From contig OX578137.1 in the NCBI GenBank assembly GCA_951213105.1, forward strand, positions 61,082,736 to 61,146,735: 64,000 bases of DNA. The letters run 5' to 3'. Below the pieces are notes generated by a model that was not told the origin of the DNA, made no database searches, and worked only from the letters and a program-made list of their open reading frames with translations. Source of the stretch: Amaurobius ferox (Eukaryota > Arthropoda > Arachnida > Araneae > Amaurobiidae). Position 1 is the first letter of the stretch, and each line of letters opens with the position of its first letter. A program made the position numbers and the translations under genes. Shown in pieces: positions 26,201 to 33,690 of this stretch.

Positions 26201-26365
26201 GAACGCGGTTTACTGCATGAAGCTGAGATTTGCTTGGAAAAAGCTTCCAAGATGGCTCCTAATGAAAAGTACGTGAAAGAACACCTTCAGATCGTCCGTG
26301 CCCGGAGAAAACTGATCTTATCTTTAGCCGAGAACTCAGACAGCTCTCAGAAGCAGATGAGATAG
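2151..26365 (+). CDS. TMTC3: TMTC3-like transmembrane and TPR repeat protein, C-terminal half, seven exons
   Basis: Join 2151-2223, 9038-9124, 10934-11007, 14821-14941, 16062-16163, 19883-19966 and 26129-26365. The 778 nt give 258 residues and a TAG stop, with AG/GT at every junction. TPR units lie near residues 21-54, 92-125, 126-159, 160-194 and 195-228; a partial unit lies near 54-77. The order of blocks (YYNLGVVFLEQ, LLNSAILIQESG, YFNLGMLAMDEKN, SALFNLALL, DHVKGLILLGDIYIN, ALHNLCVVHVERG, KYVKEHLQIVRARRK) follows my recollection of vertebrate TMTC3 block by block, better than TMTC1, 2 or 4. TMTC proteins are ER membrane proteins with an N-terminal glycosyltransferase-like membrane part and lumenal TPRs, and are implicated in O-mannosylation of cadherin domains. 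The membrane part and start codon are upstream of the window. The tail after the last TPR is about 30 residues, much shorter than in vertebrates. Orthology is inferred from memory, not from a search. Confidence 0.88.
2673..3650 (+). repeat. Dispersed repeat family F3, near full-length copy
   Basis: It begins near AAACAAGAAAGATCAATC and contains AACACTTTCCAACC close to that end. It finishes with AAACACTTTTCAACTGTGTT and GGAAAGTG, so short subterminal inverted repeats of the AACACTTTCCAAC type are present. A second copy follows at 4466 with clear base-by-base similarity. No coding capacity is seen. Confidence 0.7.
4466..5636 (+). repeat. Dispersed repeat family F3, second copy with internal duplication
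   Basis: It starts with the same ACAAGAAAGATCAATCATGC and ends in the same CATAAACACCTTTCAACT block as the copy at 2673. Inside, the segment around 4560-4900 is partly duplicated (two versions of the CATCGAAAAA... block), which explains its greater length. A further partial 3' segment of the same family follows at about 5640-5830. Confidence 0.7.
5870..5922. repeat. 17-bp tandem repeat, three units
   Basis: ATTAGACACAATCTAAA is repeated three times head to tail with one-base length variation. Confidence 0.85.
6077..6690. repeat. Foldback copy of dispersed repeat M1 (two 3' ends joined)
   Basis: The left boundary reads AAAAATCTGATGTGGGCAGC and the right boundary is its inverse, ending GCCCACATCAGATTTTT. 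From the edges inward, at least 200 bases are inverted copies: the cell of TCATTTTCATTGATTTAGCG on the left answers CGCTAAATCAATGAAAATGA on the right. The orientation switches near 6470. It can form a very long hairpin. Confidence 0.8.
6929..7400 (+). repeat. Dispersed repeat family F3, 5' part
   Basis: It opens with ACAAGAAAGATCAATCATGC and continues parallel to the copies at 2673 and 4466 (GACGTCATCGAAATATAAAT, then CTCATCTTA.AGTCACTTG). It is truncated before the 3' end. Confidence 0.65.
7590..8140 (+). repeat. Dispersed repeat M1, 3' portion
   Basis: It runs parallel to the full copy at 55504-56405, through the CTCGTGGAT.TAGCTC block and the CGCCAAATGGATAAAAATGA block, and ends AAGTCATGTGTTGTCCACAT CAGATTTTT. 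The 5' half is missing. Confidence 0.75.
8141..9037. other. Intron sequence without recognised element
   Basis: AT-rich intron between a dispersed repeat and TMTC3 exon 9038. No coding, RNA gene or clear repeat was seen. Confidence 0.4.
9038..9124 (+). CDS. TMTC3: TMTC3 exon: TPR
   Basis: The acceptor TTTTCAG ends at 9037 and the donor GTAAGT begins at 9125. Twenty-nine codons in phase 0 begin LGVVFLEQRKLDQAL and end KINPEHE. This is a near-consensus TPR (G, A, F, A, P positions present) and joins exactly to the preceding YYN. Confidence 0.92.
9838..10057. mobile_element. piggyBac-like MITE (TTAA target), nested in the hAT element
   Basis: It is flanked by TTAA at 9834-9837 and 10058-10061. 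The inverted ends of about 75 bp begin CCTTTTGCTTACGG on the left and, inverse complement, CCTTTTGCTTACGGATGAG on the right, and continue through GACAGGTATTTGACATA. The TTAA target and the CCTTTT end fit piggyBac-type elements. A relative lies at 12378. Confidence 0.75.
10141..10184. repeat. 23-bp direct repeat, two units
   Basis: TTGACTCTATAGTGTACTAT occurs twice in a row within the hAT element. Confidence 0.7.
10934..11007 (+). CDS. TMTC3: TMTC3 exon: partial TPR
   Basis: The acceptor TTTTGTAG ends at 10933 and the donor GTATGT begins at 11008. Twenty-four codons plus two bases begin QALLNSAILIQESG. The SAI..QESG block is characteristic of this position in TMTC3. The exon ends within an arginine codon completed by the next exon. 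Confidence 0.88.
11145..11440. repeat. Degenerate minisatellite, about 36-bp unit
   Basis: Variants of CTTTTCGAAGTCATGTGC followed by AGTCAAGTGCTGTCAAA recur with drift and length changes across the region. The 85-codon open frame overlapping it follows the repeat and is not taken as a gene. Confidence 0.55.
11926..12273. repeat. Two diverged direct copies of an unknown repeat with tRNA B-box-like start
   Basis: Block 11926-12020 and block 12151-12273 share GAGTTCGAYCCC near the start, GGACCAGTGG in the middle and TCGATGCAAGAAAGCATTTT at the end. GAGTTCGATCCC resembles a pol III B box, so this may be a worn tRNA-derived SINE pair; no A box was found with confidence. Confidence 0.5.
12378..12557. 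mobile_element. Second piggyBac-like MITE copy, right end degraded
   Basis: It starts TTAA then CCTTTTGCTTACGAGTGG, and follows the inverse complement of the copy at 9838 through CCCTATCCCAAACAGTTCG and ATCCCCCTTTGCAGACATTG. The far terminal repeat survives only as CAAATACCTGTC. A 39-bp perfect palindrome interrupts it at 12504-12542. Confidence 0.7.
12504..12542. repeat. 39-bp palindrome with perfect 18-bp arms inside a MITE
   Basis: The left arm CAGAAACATTGCACCTGC and right arm GCAGGTGCAATGTTTCTG are exact inverse complements separated by TGC. TCAA lies directly on both sides (12500-12503 and 12543-12546). The related MITE at 9838 lacks this segment. Confidence 0.9.
12890..13160 (-). repeat. 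Dispersed repeat M1, internal part
   Basis: It carries the characteristic run of TTTGGCGACATTTTCGTCAA-type phrases on the plus strand, which are the inverse of the M1 body. Both M1 ends are missing. A 13-bp-arm hairpin interrupts it at 13021-13053. Confidence 0.6.
13021..13053. repeat. Hairpin with perfect 13-bp arms
   Basis: CAAGTGGGACTGT and ACAGTCCCACTTG are exact inverse complements around a 7-base loop. The sequence is not part of the neighbouring M1 body as seen in other copies. Confidence 0.8.
13297..13434. repeat. 26-bp tandem repeat, about five units
   Basis: Units of ATGAGTTTATTGGCTAAACA followed by CAAAAT are repeated head to tail, the last with several substitutions. Confidence 0.9.
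14392..14671 (-). mobile_element. tRNA-headed SINE, copy A, with 15-bp target duplication
   Basis: On the minus strand it has a tRNA-like head (A box start GCCCATTGGTTAGCG, B box GGTTCGATTCC), then a body (CGTGATCGTACTCC on plus) and a 3' hairpin GGCCGTCC-type stem. In this copy that stem begins GACCGTCC and closes with GGACGGTC. It ends in GGGT and an (AAC)n tail. Perfect 15-bp direct repeats TTACGTTGCTGCTGT flank it (14377-14391 and 14672-14686). The first few head bases are missing compared with copy B. It sits in the intron before TMTC3 exon 14821. Confidence 0.92.
14821..14941 (+). CDS. TMTC3: TMTC3 exon: TPR
   Basis: The acceptor CCTTTTCAG ends at 14820 and the donor GTAAAT begins at 14942. 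One base completes the split arginine codon, then 40 codons run from LNILLRRKSVNE to WFQKAVQ. The core YFNLGMLAMDEKN with AEQWFQKA is a clear TPR. A tRNA-headed SINE ends only about 150 bases upstream. Confidence 0.92.
16062..16163 (+). CDS. TMTC3: TMTC3 exon: TPR
   Basis: The acceptor TTATAG ends at 16061 and the donor GTAAGA begins at 16164. Thirty-four codons in phase 0 run from IREDFRSALFNLALL to PFLHRLLQ, a TPR. A dispersed-repeat copy begins about 14 bases after the donor, so little original intron sequence remains between the splice site and the repeat. Confidence 0.92.
16178..16922 (-). repeat. Dispersed repeat M2, full-length, next to a splice donor
   Basis: On plus it begins AAAAATCTGATGTGAGCAGC and ends GCAGGGAAAGTAAAAA, which is the inverse of the copies at 30113 and 61291. 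It holds the M2 body phrases AATTTTATGAAATTCGGTC and a short microsatellite-like run. It starts about 14 bases after the donor of TMTC3 exon 16062-16163. Confidence 0.75.
17091..18230 (-). repeat. Dispersed repeat M1, full-length but diverged
   Basis: It starts with a worn AAAATATCTGATGTAGATAG and ends near the ACTTCCC...GAAAAGTA hairpin. The internal region holds an ACACAC-rich patch (18030-18095), the usual microsatellite location in this family. Confidence 0.65.
18231..19882. other. Intron sequence without recognised element
   Basis: AT-rich intron of TMTC3. No conserved coding or RNA gene was seen. Confidence 0.4.
19883..19966 (+). CDS. TMTC3: TMTC3 exon: TPR
   Basis: The acceptor ATTTTCAG ends at 19882 and the donor GTATGT begins at 19967. 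Twenty-eight codons in phase 0 run from HHPDHVKGLILLGDIY to DLDAAQE. The VKGLIL.GDI block is strongly TMTC3-like. Confidence 0.92.
20876..20949 (-). pseudogene. tRNA-like sequence (pseudogene or SINE head)
   Basis: Minus strand reads TAGCTCAGTTGAAAGAG, a good A box and D arm, and about 30 bases later GGAGGTTCGTTTTATCC, a slightly altered B box. Spacing fits a tRNA. Stems are too worn for a functional tRNA, and no anticodon is assigned. Confidence 0.5.
21060..21140 (-). pseudogene. tRNA-like sequence (pseudogene or SINE head)
   Basis: Minus strand reads TTTAGCTGGTAGAACGC (A box) and later AGATTCGAACTT (B box). Between them a short AGATT/AGAG tandem (ATTAGAG repeated) has expanded the variable region. 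It lies 120 bases from the similar sequence at 20876, in the same orientation. Confidence 0.45.
21161..21515. repeat. 23-bp minisatellite, about 15 units, with higher-order order
   Basis: Units TTTCACAAAGATTTATAAAC followed by TAT repeat head to tail, with variants at three positions (TTTC/TTTT; AAACTAT/AAAATAT/AAATTAT). Units 4-8 and 11-15 carry the same series of variants, suggesting duplication of a seven-unit block. A truncated SINE inserted at its right edge. Confidence 0.95.
21524..21571 (+). mobile_element. 48-bp 5'-truncated SINE insertion with perfect 13-bp target duplication
   Basis: It consists only of the last part of the SINE: CCTTTCTGGTAGGTCGGACG, GTCTGGGTCTTAACAAA and an AAC-rich tail. 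CAAAGCTGGATTC flanks it exactly on both sides (21511-21523 and 21572-21584). The truncation falls within the 3' hairpin. Confidence 0.92.
22604..22662 (-). mobile_element. 59-bp hairpin mini-element with 14-bp direct-repeat flanks
   Basis: On minus it reads CCGGCCGTCCAAATAG ... GTTGACGAGTCGGACGGTC and ends in GGGTCTTCA. GGCCGTCC pairs with GGACGGTC, and an inner GCTC/GAG plus GTC/GAC stem closes the loop. CTATCTGAAGGTGT lies exactly on both sides (22590-22603 and 22663-22676). It has no (AAC)n tail and no tRNA head. The sequence at 22677-22698 is the 5' half of a SINE-type hairpin (GGCCGTTCAAACAGTTACCC on minus), so the mini-element sits inside or against an older hairpin. Confidence 0.85.
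22700..24245. other. Intron sequence without recognised element
   Basis: AT-rich intron of TMTC3. The opposed open frames around 23109-23356 overlap each other and show no conserved motif. Confidence 0.4.
24246..24490. repeat. 61-bp tandem repeat, four units
   Basis: The block ATAAACTTTTAATCTATATG ... TTTAATCATATTCT ... TATTGGG recurs four times with steady divergence. Confidence 0.85.
24491..26128. other. Last TMTC3 intron, right part
   Basis: AT-rich; no element recognised. A polypyrimidine tract (TTCCTTTTCTTTCAG) leads into the terminal exon. Confidence 0.4.
26129..26365 (+). CDS. TMTC3: TMTC3 terminal exon and stop
   Basis: The acceptor TTCTTTCAG ends at 26128. Seventy-eight codons begin CYENILRQDPGNIQ and end in the TAG at 26363-26365. 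It carries the last TPR (ALHNLCVVHVERG ... EICLEKA) and a basic C-terminal helix (VRARRKL) followed by a short polar tail. Confidence 0.95.
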   Translation, partial: CYENILRQDPGNIQALHNLCVVHVERGLLHEAEICLEKASKMAPNEKYVKEHLQIVRARRKLILSLAENSDSSQKQMR

Positions 26366-26568
26366 CGCATATAGATGGAAACTGGTCTGGTTTTAACTGT
26401 GGACAACTATTTTAACTGGAATCTTATAAGTGCGTTGATGAATTTGAGCATCGATTTGCGGTACAACGCAGTACTAAAAATATAAAAATTCAATTTGAGA
26501 ACATAATTTAACGGTTTAAGACATAATTGCTGTATTTATCAGATGTTGTTATATATTTGTGAAATAAA
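26366..26568 (+). promoter_or_regulatory. TMTC3: TMTC3 3' UTR and poly(A) signal
   Basis: A canonical AATAAA lies at 26563-26568, about 200 bases after the stop codon, in otherwise non-coding AT-rich sequence. The cleavage site should fall shortly after, near 26580-26600; the exact site is not visible. Confidence 0.65.
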
Positions 26569-26589
26569 GTATTCAAACATTATTACTCT

Positions 26590-27862
26590 GTGAAACAAAC
26601 GATATATGAAAAATATGTTTATAAGAAAAACTGGAAAGTCAAAGTTTTTAAATAACACCATTTAAGAACTTTCGATTTCCAGTGAGTAATTAACTTCGTT
26701 AATAACCCTGGTTAACAAGAAATTTTATCAAGGAAACTGATATGCAAATTTTAAAAGTTTGGGTCTTCGATACTAAATGTGTAGGTGCCTTTTAAGCACT
26801 TTTTAATTCCCAGTGAATAAATAACTTTGTTAATAATACCTGGTCAACAAGAACTTTTTATCAAGCAAAAATGATATGCAAATTTAAAAAGTTTGGGAAT
26901 TTGATACTAAATATGTAGGTATTAATAAGATAATCATATAAGTTATTTTTAATTTCTCGTTATATAGAATATAGTATGGAGACAGTATTGTTTTACCAAA
27001 ATTTTAATTATAGAGATTTTGATGCAAATGTCTGTTCTAGGACGTCCTGAAGACATTTTGATTATTTTTGAGTGCTGTCTGTGGTAAATTTCTTGTATAC
27101 ACGATAGCTGTCACAAATATTAATTGATTTTCGCGAAACTTTATATCGGGCTCTTAAGGGAGATCTAGAACTAGAAGCAATTATTTGAAATTTGAGAGAA
27201 CAACACTTCGAAATTTATTCAAAATGTTATATTTTCTTCACATGACAGCATAGTACGAAATTTGACATAATTATGCATAAAAGGAATTATTTATGGTTCA
27301 GTGATAATGAAACTTAACTGTATCAGTCATTGTAGGGAAAAATAGCAGCGATAAAATTTTTGTGCTCGTTAAATTATTAGCCCTATTCGGAGAGGGGGGG
27401 GGGGAAATTACCTCCTCAGGGTACATTGTCAAACTTAATATTAATCGAAAGATTTTTTTACAGCCCTGAGAAATGAAGAGCAATATACTATGATTGTGAT
27501 CATCTGAACCAATAATACAGATTTTTCAAATTTTTTCTTGCAAAATTTGTAAAAAAAGAAAAAAATTCAGAAGCTACTTAAAACTGAATCTCTATATGTA
27601 AAAGTCGAGTTAAGCCACACTTCAGTTAATTATTATTCATACAGTAAACTTATAGAAGAGTTTTACATCTATTGGTTTCTGCTAGAAATATATTAAGCAA
27701 TTGAAGAAGGAGTATCATAGTCGGCAGAACAATTTTTGTATGCTGATTACTGCTGGATTCTGTACCGGAGATGCTACAAACACTGTATAGCAGAAAATAA
27801 TTCATTACGTTTTTCACTTTTAATTTTGCTACAACTAATGATATAATTTATACAAATATTTT
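26590..27862. other. Intergenic, downstream of TMTC3
   Basis: AT-rich. Two loosely similar segments (about 26690-26790 and 26800-26930, sharing CAAGAAATTTTATCAAG.AA and GATATGCAAATTTAAAAGTT) form an old tandem duplication. No gene seen. Confidence 0.45.
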
Positions 27863-27877
27863 TGGGTCCGAAAGTGT

Positions 27878-28165
27878 TGTTGTTGTTGAGACCCAGACCG
27901 TCCGACCTACCAGAAAGGTGTAAGGCAACTGTTTCGACGGCCGGGAAGTGCCACCCAATTTAGACCGGAACCCAGTGGGGGAGGCATCCACAGGGACCGT
28001 ACCCTCCTTCCCCTACCACCAACCTCTCGGAAGGACTTACGGACCCACATGTTTAACGTGATCGTACTCCGCGTGAACACGGCGGCAGTTTTGGCAGTGG
28101 CTGGAATCGAACCCGGGCCTACCGAGTGCAACTCCAGCGCGCTAACCAATGGGCTACCGCGCCCG
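27878..28165 (-). mobile_element. tRNA-headed SINE, copy B, most complete, with 15-bp target duplication
   Basis: On minus it starts CGGGCGCGGTAGCCCATTGG, giving a full A box (TAGCCCATTGGTTAGCG), and has B box GGTTCGATTCC. The body is nearly identical to copy A, followed by the GGCCGTC.../GGACGGTC hairpin, TGGGTCT and an (AAC)n tail. TGGGTCCGAAAGTGT flanks it exactly (27863-27877 and 28166-28180). The pol III boxes look intact, so this is the best candidate for a recently active copy. Confidence 0.94.
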
Positions 28166-28198
28166 TGGGTCCGAAAGTGTGCCCATGTTTAATTATAC

Positions 28199-29497
28199 TA
28201 CCTGACACAGAAATGCAACACCATGAAAGAGCGAATAGAGTGTGATGATAAAAGACACATAGACAGAGATGACATATATAAGTTCATCATAAGTGATGAC
28301 ATATATAAGTGATGTTAATTCCAGAAGGATAATGCAATACAGTAATAGCACAGACAGGGTGATCAGTAGGCTGTAGGACCGAGAGATCTGGAAACAGCGG
28401 AGGCCAAGGAAGCACTTGAATAACTTGCAAGGCTTATCTGCTGAAGGCTGCCGTGTGCGATCGCGCGTTATCTTGCTGGAAAACGGTATTTTGCAACCAC
28501 TGAATGCAGGACAGTGTAACCGGTCGCAGCACCTCATCCACATATCGTCCTGCCGTCATTGTGCATTTGATACGAATCAGATGTGACCGGCTATCGAAGC
28601 CGATGTCCCACCGCAAACCATGATACAACGTTGTCGAGCAGTATGGCGTTCAACAGTCGCAGCAGGATCGGATCTGTTTCCACGTCGCCTCCAGTCTCTC
28701 ACACTGCGACTGTCATTCGACAAACAGAACCGAGACTCGTCGCTGAATACTATCCTTCCACATTCAGTCGTCCAAGAGGTTCGGGCCCGACACCATTGCA
28801 ATCTCTCACGTCTGTGTCTGGGCTCCAATGGCAGTCTTCGTAAAGAACGGTTGGAGTGGAAGCCTCTTGCGACCAATCGTCGAGAAAATGTTTTTGTTGA
28901 TATTGAGACATCCAGTGTACCCTGCAAATTCTATAGAATGCCGACAGTCGTCGTTTGTAAGGCTTCCACCGCATATTTTCGAATACGGCGATCAACGCGT
29001 GCTGATGTACGGCTGGATGGATCTGTAAAACTGTGACGATTCATATGCCCTTCTTCATTCCATCTTCTCCAAATCCATTGTTCCAAATCCACACGTGGAC
29101 GTATCTACGCGTGTTTCAGCGGTGATAATCCGGTACGACCGTACATAGGCCTAAAAAGTGACCGTACTTAGCCGTAAGTAGGCCTAAAATGAATCCCCTC
29201 TCACGATCGTCCAAATGCTGAAAGGGACTTCGGCGTAATCGGTCAGGCATCTCTTCAACAACAAGTTTCTTCTGAAATGAAAAACAACTCGGAAAACGAG
29301 TTTTCGTTGATGATAGACTGTAACAAATATTGGTTCAACTGCCATTTCCACTCTTTTTATCCCGCGCTCTAATCACGTGACCTACTTGTATTTCAGATCA
29401 TTGCATTTCAGATGCATACATCGGGCAGTTACGTTTGCCTCGTAATCCACATAAATATACAGCCAAAGCTTCATGGTGTTGCATTTTCTATGTCAGG
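28199..29497 (-). mobile_element. Tc1-like transposon, complete ends, dead
   Basis: The left end CCTGACACAGAAATGCAACA and the inverse of the right end CCTGACATAGAAAATGCAAC match over about 27 bp, continuing through CACCATGAA. TA precedes the left end; the right side shows TT, so one target base has mutated. The 1.3 kb length is typical of Tc1. The transposase lies on the minus strand. Confidence 0.88.
28390..29250 (-). pseudogene. Tc1-like transposase, frameshifted
   Basis: Minus-strand frames in series give a Tc1 transposase. MPDRLRRSPFQHLDDRERG at the likely start (ATG at 29250) is the N-terminal DNA-binding region, IVFSDESRFCLSND holds the first catalytic aspartate, and VFQQDNARSHTA holds the second. 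The third region survives only as VLPWPPLFPDLS, and the following IE..W motif is lost. At least three frame changes and an internal stop separate these parts. Confidence 0.85.
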
Positions 29498-29499
29498 TT

Positions 29500-30112
29500 G
29501 AGTATTTTACACAGAATTCATAAGAAAGTCCGCAAATACCTAAATAACTTTGTAATTAAAGGTACATTAATAATAATTAATTAATCTATAGATAAATGAC
29601 TATGCTATATCGAATAAGAGTGATTGCAGCGCCCTCAGTGAAGAATTGAGCAAGTTAGGAACAGAAACTCGCCAACAAAGAGAAATAAAAGAACAATGTC
29701 AACCCCAATTTTTGTAAAGCATTGTCTGCTTAGTAGGAATCAGCATCAGTAGCGCACATAACATGTATATGAAAAGCAGTACTCATCATATTTCATTGGC
29801 TGCTAGATGCTGTGACAGGGTGACACCTGCAATGTTCGTCAAAGTACGCGTTAGTATTCTTTCTCGTATTCAAATACGCATTGTTGTTGACAGAGGTTAT
29901 TTTGAAAAAAGTGTACAATAGATTCATGCGCATCTAATTGTTGTTTAATTTAGCGTTCCTGAATATTACAACAAATTACCGTTAGCCATATTGTGATAAA
30001 TACATGCCTTCTACAACAGTTTTATTATCAATTTCCACTAATTAAACAATGCTTTACAATTTTTTAATTGACTGTTTCCGTTTATTCCACTTGCTGCCAA
30101 GTTCGCAATCTT
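29500..30112. other. Intergenic sequence, nothing recognised
   Basis: AT-rich with a slightly more GC-balanced patch at 29620-29860. No coding or RNA feature seen. Confidence 0.35.
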
Positions 30113-30924
30113 TTACTTTCTCTGCAATACATGGTAATGTATAGGGAATGTATTGGAATCATGTCGAAAATCGCAACTCGAGTTTTCGAACGTTGTACAC
30201 GTTTCGAGACCTCTAGAATACTAAAGAACTATTTTTAGCGTGACGTCTATGTGTGTCTGTGTGTGTGTCTGTGTGTGTGTCTGTGCAATGTATGTATCCA
30301 CTCTAACTTAAAAAATAATGAACCGAATTTCTTAAAATTTGGTAGCTACGTCAGTTGGATGTGAACCTGGTGCTGATTAGTTTTTGATACGATTCATAAA
30401 AACAGAACTAGCCCTTTTCTGCGAAATGGCCCATGAAAATTTCATTTATCCACTCTAGCTAAAGTACTAATTTACCAAACTTTACAATATTGGGTAGATA
30501 AGTTGCTTGTTGGATACTCTTGTGCTGATTAGATTTTGGTACGATTCGGAAAATAACAACCTGCATTTTTTTACAAAATGGCCCGCAAAAATCACCAAAA
30601 TCTAAAAAAAAAAGACTACGTATGCTAAAATGTATCAATTGAACTCTTGTTTTATAGGCAATCTTTGACGAGGAAAAGAATATAACAAACTCTATTATAC
30701 TTTAGGACTAACCGTTCTGAAGATATTTGCGATTTCTTACATTTTCGTTACGCCGCTATCGGAAAAATGTCCAGTTACTAAATAAAAACAGAAATTGAAT
30801 TAAAAATGCAAGTTTTATGTTATTTGGTGCAATTAAACTCAACCTAATGAATTATTAAAGAAATAAAGATAATATGAATTCAAGTCTGCAGGGAAAGTCA
30901 TGTGCTGTCCACATCAGATTTTTT
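30113..30924 (+). repeat. Dispersed repeat M2, full-length
   Basis: It starts TACTTTCTCTGCAATACATG, whose TACTTTC-type start can fold on a following GGGAATGTA. A TGTGTGTCTGTG run lies at 30245-30290. It ends GGGAAAGTCATGTGCTGTCC then ACATCAGATTTTTT. Confidence 0.8.
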
Positions 30925-31620
30925 AATTCTCAGCTACGGACATTGCAATCACTTTTATTCGATAGAGCATTACCATTTTCTGTTGATAGATTGAACGTGT
31001 AGACTTATGGATCTTTCCTTACAAAGTTATTCGGGTGCTTAAGGACTTACTAGGGACCGTGTATTATGTTTTGCAAATGTTGGTGCATAACTTGTATTAT
31101 AAAGCACATGCTGCTAGAAATCATCTTAACTGATTTTCAAATATTACGTGAACAATTATTTTAGGAAGTATATTTTTAATTCTGATGATTGATCTTTTAT
31201 TCTTATTATCATTAATCAGTTTTAATAGCCGAAAACAAACACGTGAAAATAACCTCCAGTTTTGGACGGAAATTGAGCTTTGCTTCTGAGGACAAGAAAT
31301 TCGTAGAAGGTTGAATTAGTTAGTTTTTTTTAAATCTGTTAAAGTTAAAACAACTTTTTTGAATCGGTTGAAACTGCCATATATATTTCTTTACCACTGT
31401 TTAGTAACGATATTTTATTTTCCGAAGAATTAAAGTGAATATTTATACTCTTCAGCTAATTCTAAAGTTATTGAATAAGGATTAATCCGTGCGGTTACAA
31501 TTTAAACTATGTATTTATCACCGTTTATATAACATTTTTATGAAATTAACGGAATAATTTACATATATGCACATACTTAAACTGTAATCTAATAGTATTG
31601 AAAAGTACTTTAAACAAGCG
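30925..31620. other. Intergenic sequence, nothing recognised
   Basis: AT-rich; no feature supported. Confidence 0.35.
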
Positions 31621-31883
31621 ATATAATAAAGACAACCAAGTTATTTGGTAAAAAAAGGTTCGTTAATATTAGCACAATCTATGACGTACATAAAATTGCA
31701 AATCCAGAGGGCTTTCGGGTGTCACTATATCCTTCATCAGTGGTAATGTTCTTCACATTGCCACTGATGAAAGACGTCGTGACATCCAAAAGCGCCTTGA
31801 AACTGTAACTTTATGTACGTCATAGATGGTGCTAATATTAAAGACACTTTTTTACCAAAAAACTTGGTTGTCTTTATTATATA
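31621..31883. mobile_element. 263-bp foldback MITE, nearly full-length palindrome
   Basis: The left edge ATATAATAAAGACAACCAAG is answered on the right by CTTGGTTGTCTTTATTATAT, and the pairing continues through TATGACGTACATAAA and ATCAGTGG to the centre near 31750. The arms are about 125 bp with scattered mismatches. No open frame. The outermost bases are TA-rich, so a TA or AT target is possible. Confidence 0.85.
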
Positions 31884-33249
31884 GTTTAAAAGTTTTTGCT
31901 AAATTGGCGTGTTTCCATACATTTTTTCAAGTACCTTGAAGTTGATAGACATTTGTTTATACGTTCAAAGATTTTTTGCTTTTTTTAAGGAATGCTTGCT
32001 TAAAAAAAAATTCTGGCATAAAATAATCACTAAAATCTTATTTTAGAAGTTTATTTTTATCTTATTCGTTATAGCAATCCCACTGAATTAAATATACCTT
32101 AAAAACTAAGATACAATTTTACACCACTAGCTCATGTCCACATTGCAGATAACAGTATCCACGGATTCGTTATGAGCATAACATACGCTAACCAGCATGG
32201 AATTGCCGTTACCTGCAACGGCAACAAAAAAGCTTTTCAATTTGCTTTAAATTTCGGGTTCTCTGTGGGGACTATCAAATTCAGTCCTCAAATGGCATCA
32301 AATTTCAATAAGATTGGTTGCTAAGCAACACCAGGCTGTAAAGGCTAAATGCATACTAAAAGAACCCGCTATCTTAATTTGGGTATAACCATCAAGCGGA
32401 AACTCTTAGAATTATAATTTATTAAGATTTTTAATAAATATTCTGCAGAAATTTCAGTTAGAATCAGATTATTGTTTAATAACCTCCGTTAAAAATTCCA
32501 TCAAATAGTGTGAGAAGTATATACAGTTCTTCGTACAAATAAAAGCTAAATTTACTAAAGTGCTAAAAGTTAAATTTTATTTCAGAATACGTAAACTTAA
32601 AAAGGCTTCGTTGTCTCAAGTAACGAACAAATACAACTTCAATTCATATTTTCGTAGACGTTAAAATATACATAAGAATTTCATTATGTGAAATATATGC
32701 AGAAACGTAAACAACGATGAGAAATTTATGACGATTTTGAAATCTCTCTGTGGATTTATACGTCCTGTAAATGCAATATAAAATGAAATTAAAATAAATT
32801 ATTTGCTATTTTGAAGTTGTATTTTAGAATTAGATTGTAAAACGTGTAAAATTTCATCAACAATTCAACACAAAAGTGTTTAAATGAGTTACGAGAAAAA
32901 TATTTTATTACCTTTCATTATTTTTAAGTACCGACATAGTAAATTCTTCGTTTTTAAACGGCAAGTAAAAGAAGCAGGCTTAACAACAGCTCAAATTTAA
33001 ATATTATGAAAAATGTATTTTTAAAATCAAAAGAAGTTGTATCGTGGTTTTGAAGTCTATTCTAGTATCTTCATTTAATATTTTGTTTTTTTGCAAATGT
33101 AGAAACAAGACTTAGTAAAGGGAAATATCCTTTTCAAAGCGAATTATTCCTTTTTGAAATTCTTTTTTGATAATATGTTTGCCTGCAATTTAGATGATAC
33201 ATACTTGTATCTATAATATACTTGGAAAAAAGCCTTTATCTCGCATAAT
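31884..33249. other. Intergenic sequence, nothing recognised
   Basis: AT-rich. No coding, RNA or repeat feature supported. Confidence 0.35.
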
Positions 33250-33508
33250 AAAATATGTCTGTGTATTAGTGTGTGTGTTAGTGTATGTATGTGTGTGTGC
33301 GTGTGTGTGTTAGTGTGTGTGCGTGTGCGTGTGTGTGTGTTAGTATATGTGTGTGTGTATTAGTGTGTGTGAGTATGTTAGTGTGTGTGTGTATGTGTGT
33401 GTTAGTGTGTGTGTGTATGTGTGTGTTAGTGTGTATGTGTGTGTTAGTGTGTATGTGTGTGTTAGTGTGTATGTGTGTGTGTTAGTGTGTATGTGTGTGT
33501 GTGTGCGG
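33250..33508. repeat. TG-rich microsatellite/minisatellite
   Basis: Runs of TGTGTG are punctuated by TTAG and TATG, producing a 12-20 bp pattern such as TGTGTTAGTGTGTATG. The cysteine/valine-rich open frames here are low-complexity translations. Confidence 0.97.
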
Positions 33509-33529
33509 TTTGCCGATGATAAGATCTTG

Positions 33530-33690
33530 CAATTCTGTCTCAGTAACTCAAAAGTAGAACTTCGGCTGGACAGTATGAAAATCCTTTGTTCGATTCCAAG
33601 TTGGGGTAGTAAGACTCTTTACAATATCGCCCCTTAAAAAATAAACTCTGTAGGTTAGTACAAAGATGTCGGAGATTTAAAAAGTGATCC
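33530..33690 (+). mobile_element. tRNA-derived SINE, second family, copy 1
   Basis: The A-box region is worn (AGTAACTCAAAAGTAGAAC); the B box is good (TGTTCGATTCC). It is followed by GTTGGGGTAGTAAGACTC and TTTACAAT, which recur in the copies at 33920 and 52623. Confidence 0.6.

Noticed and set aside
28583..29036. Plus-strand open frames across the Tc1-like element
   Set aside because: They are antisense shadows of the minus-strand transposase remnant.
33285..33637. Cys/Val-rich open frames
   Set aside because: They are translations of a TG-rich microsatellite.
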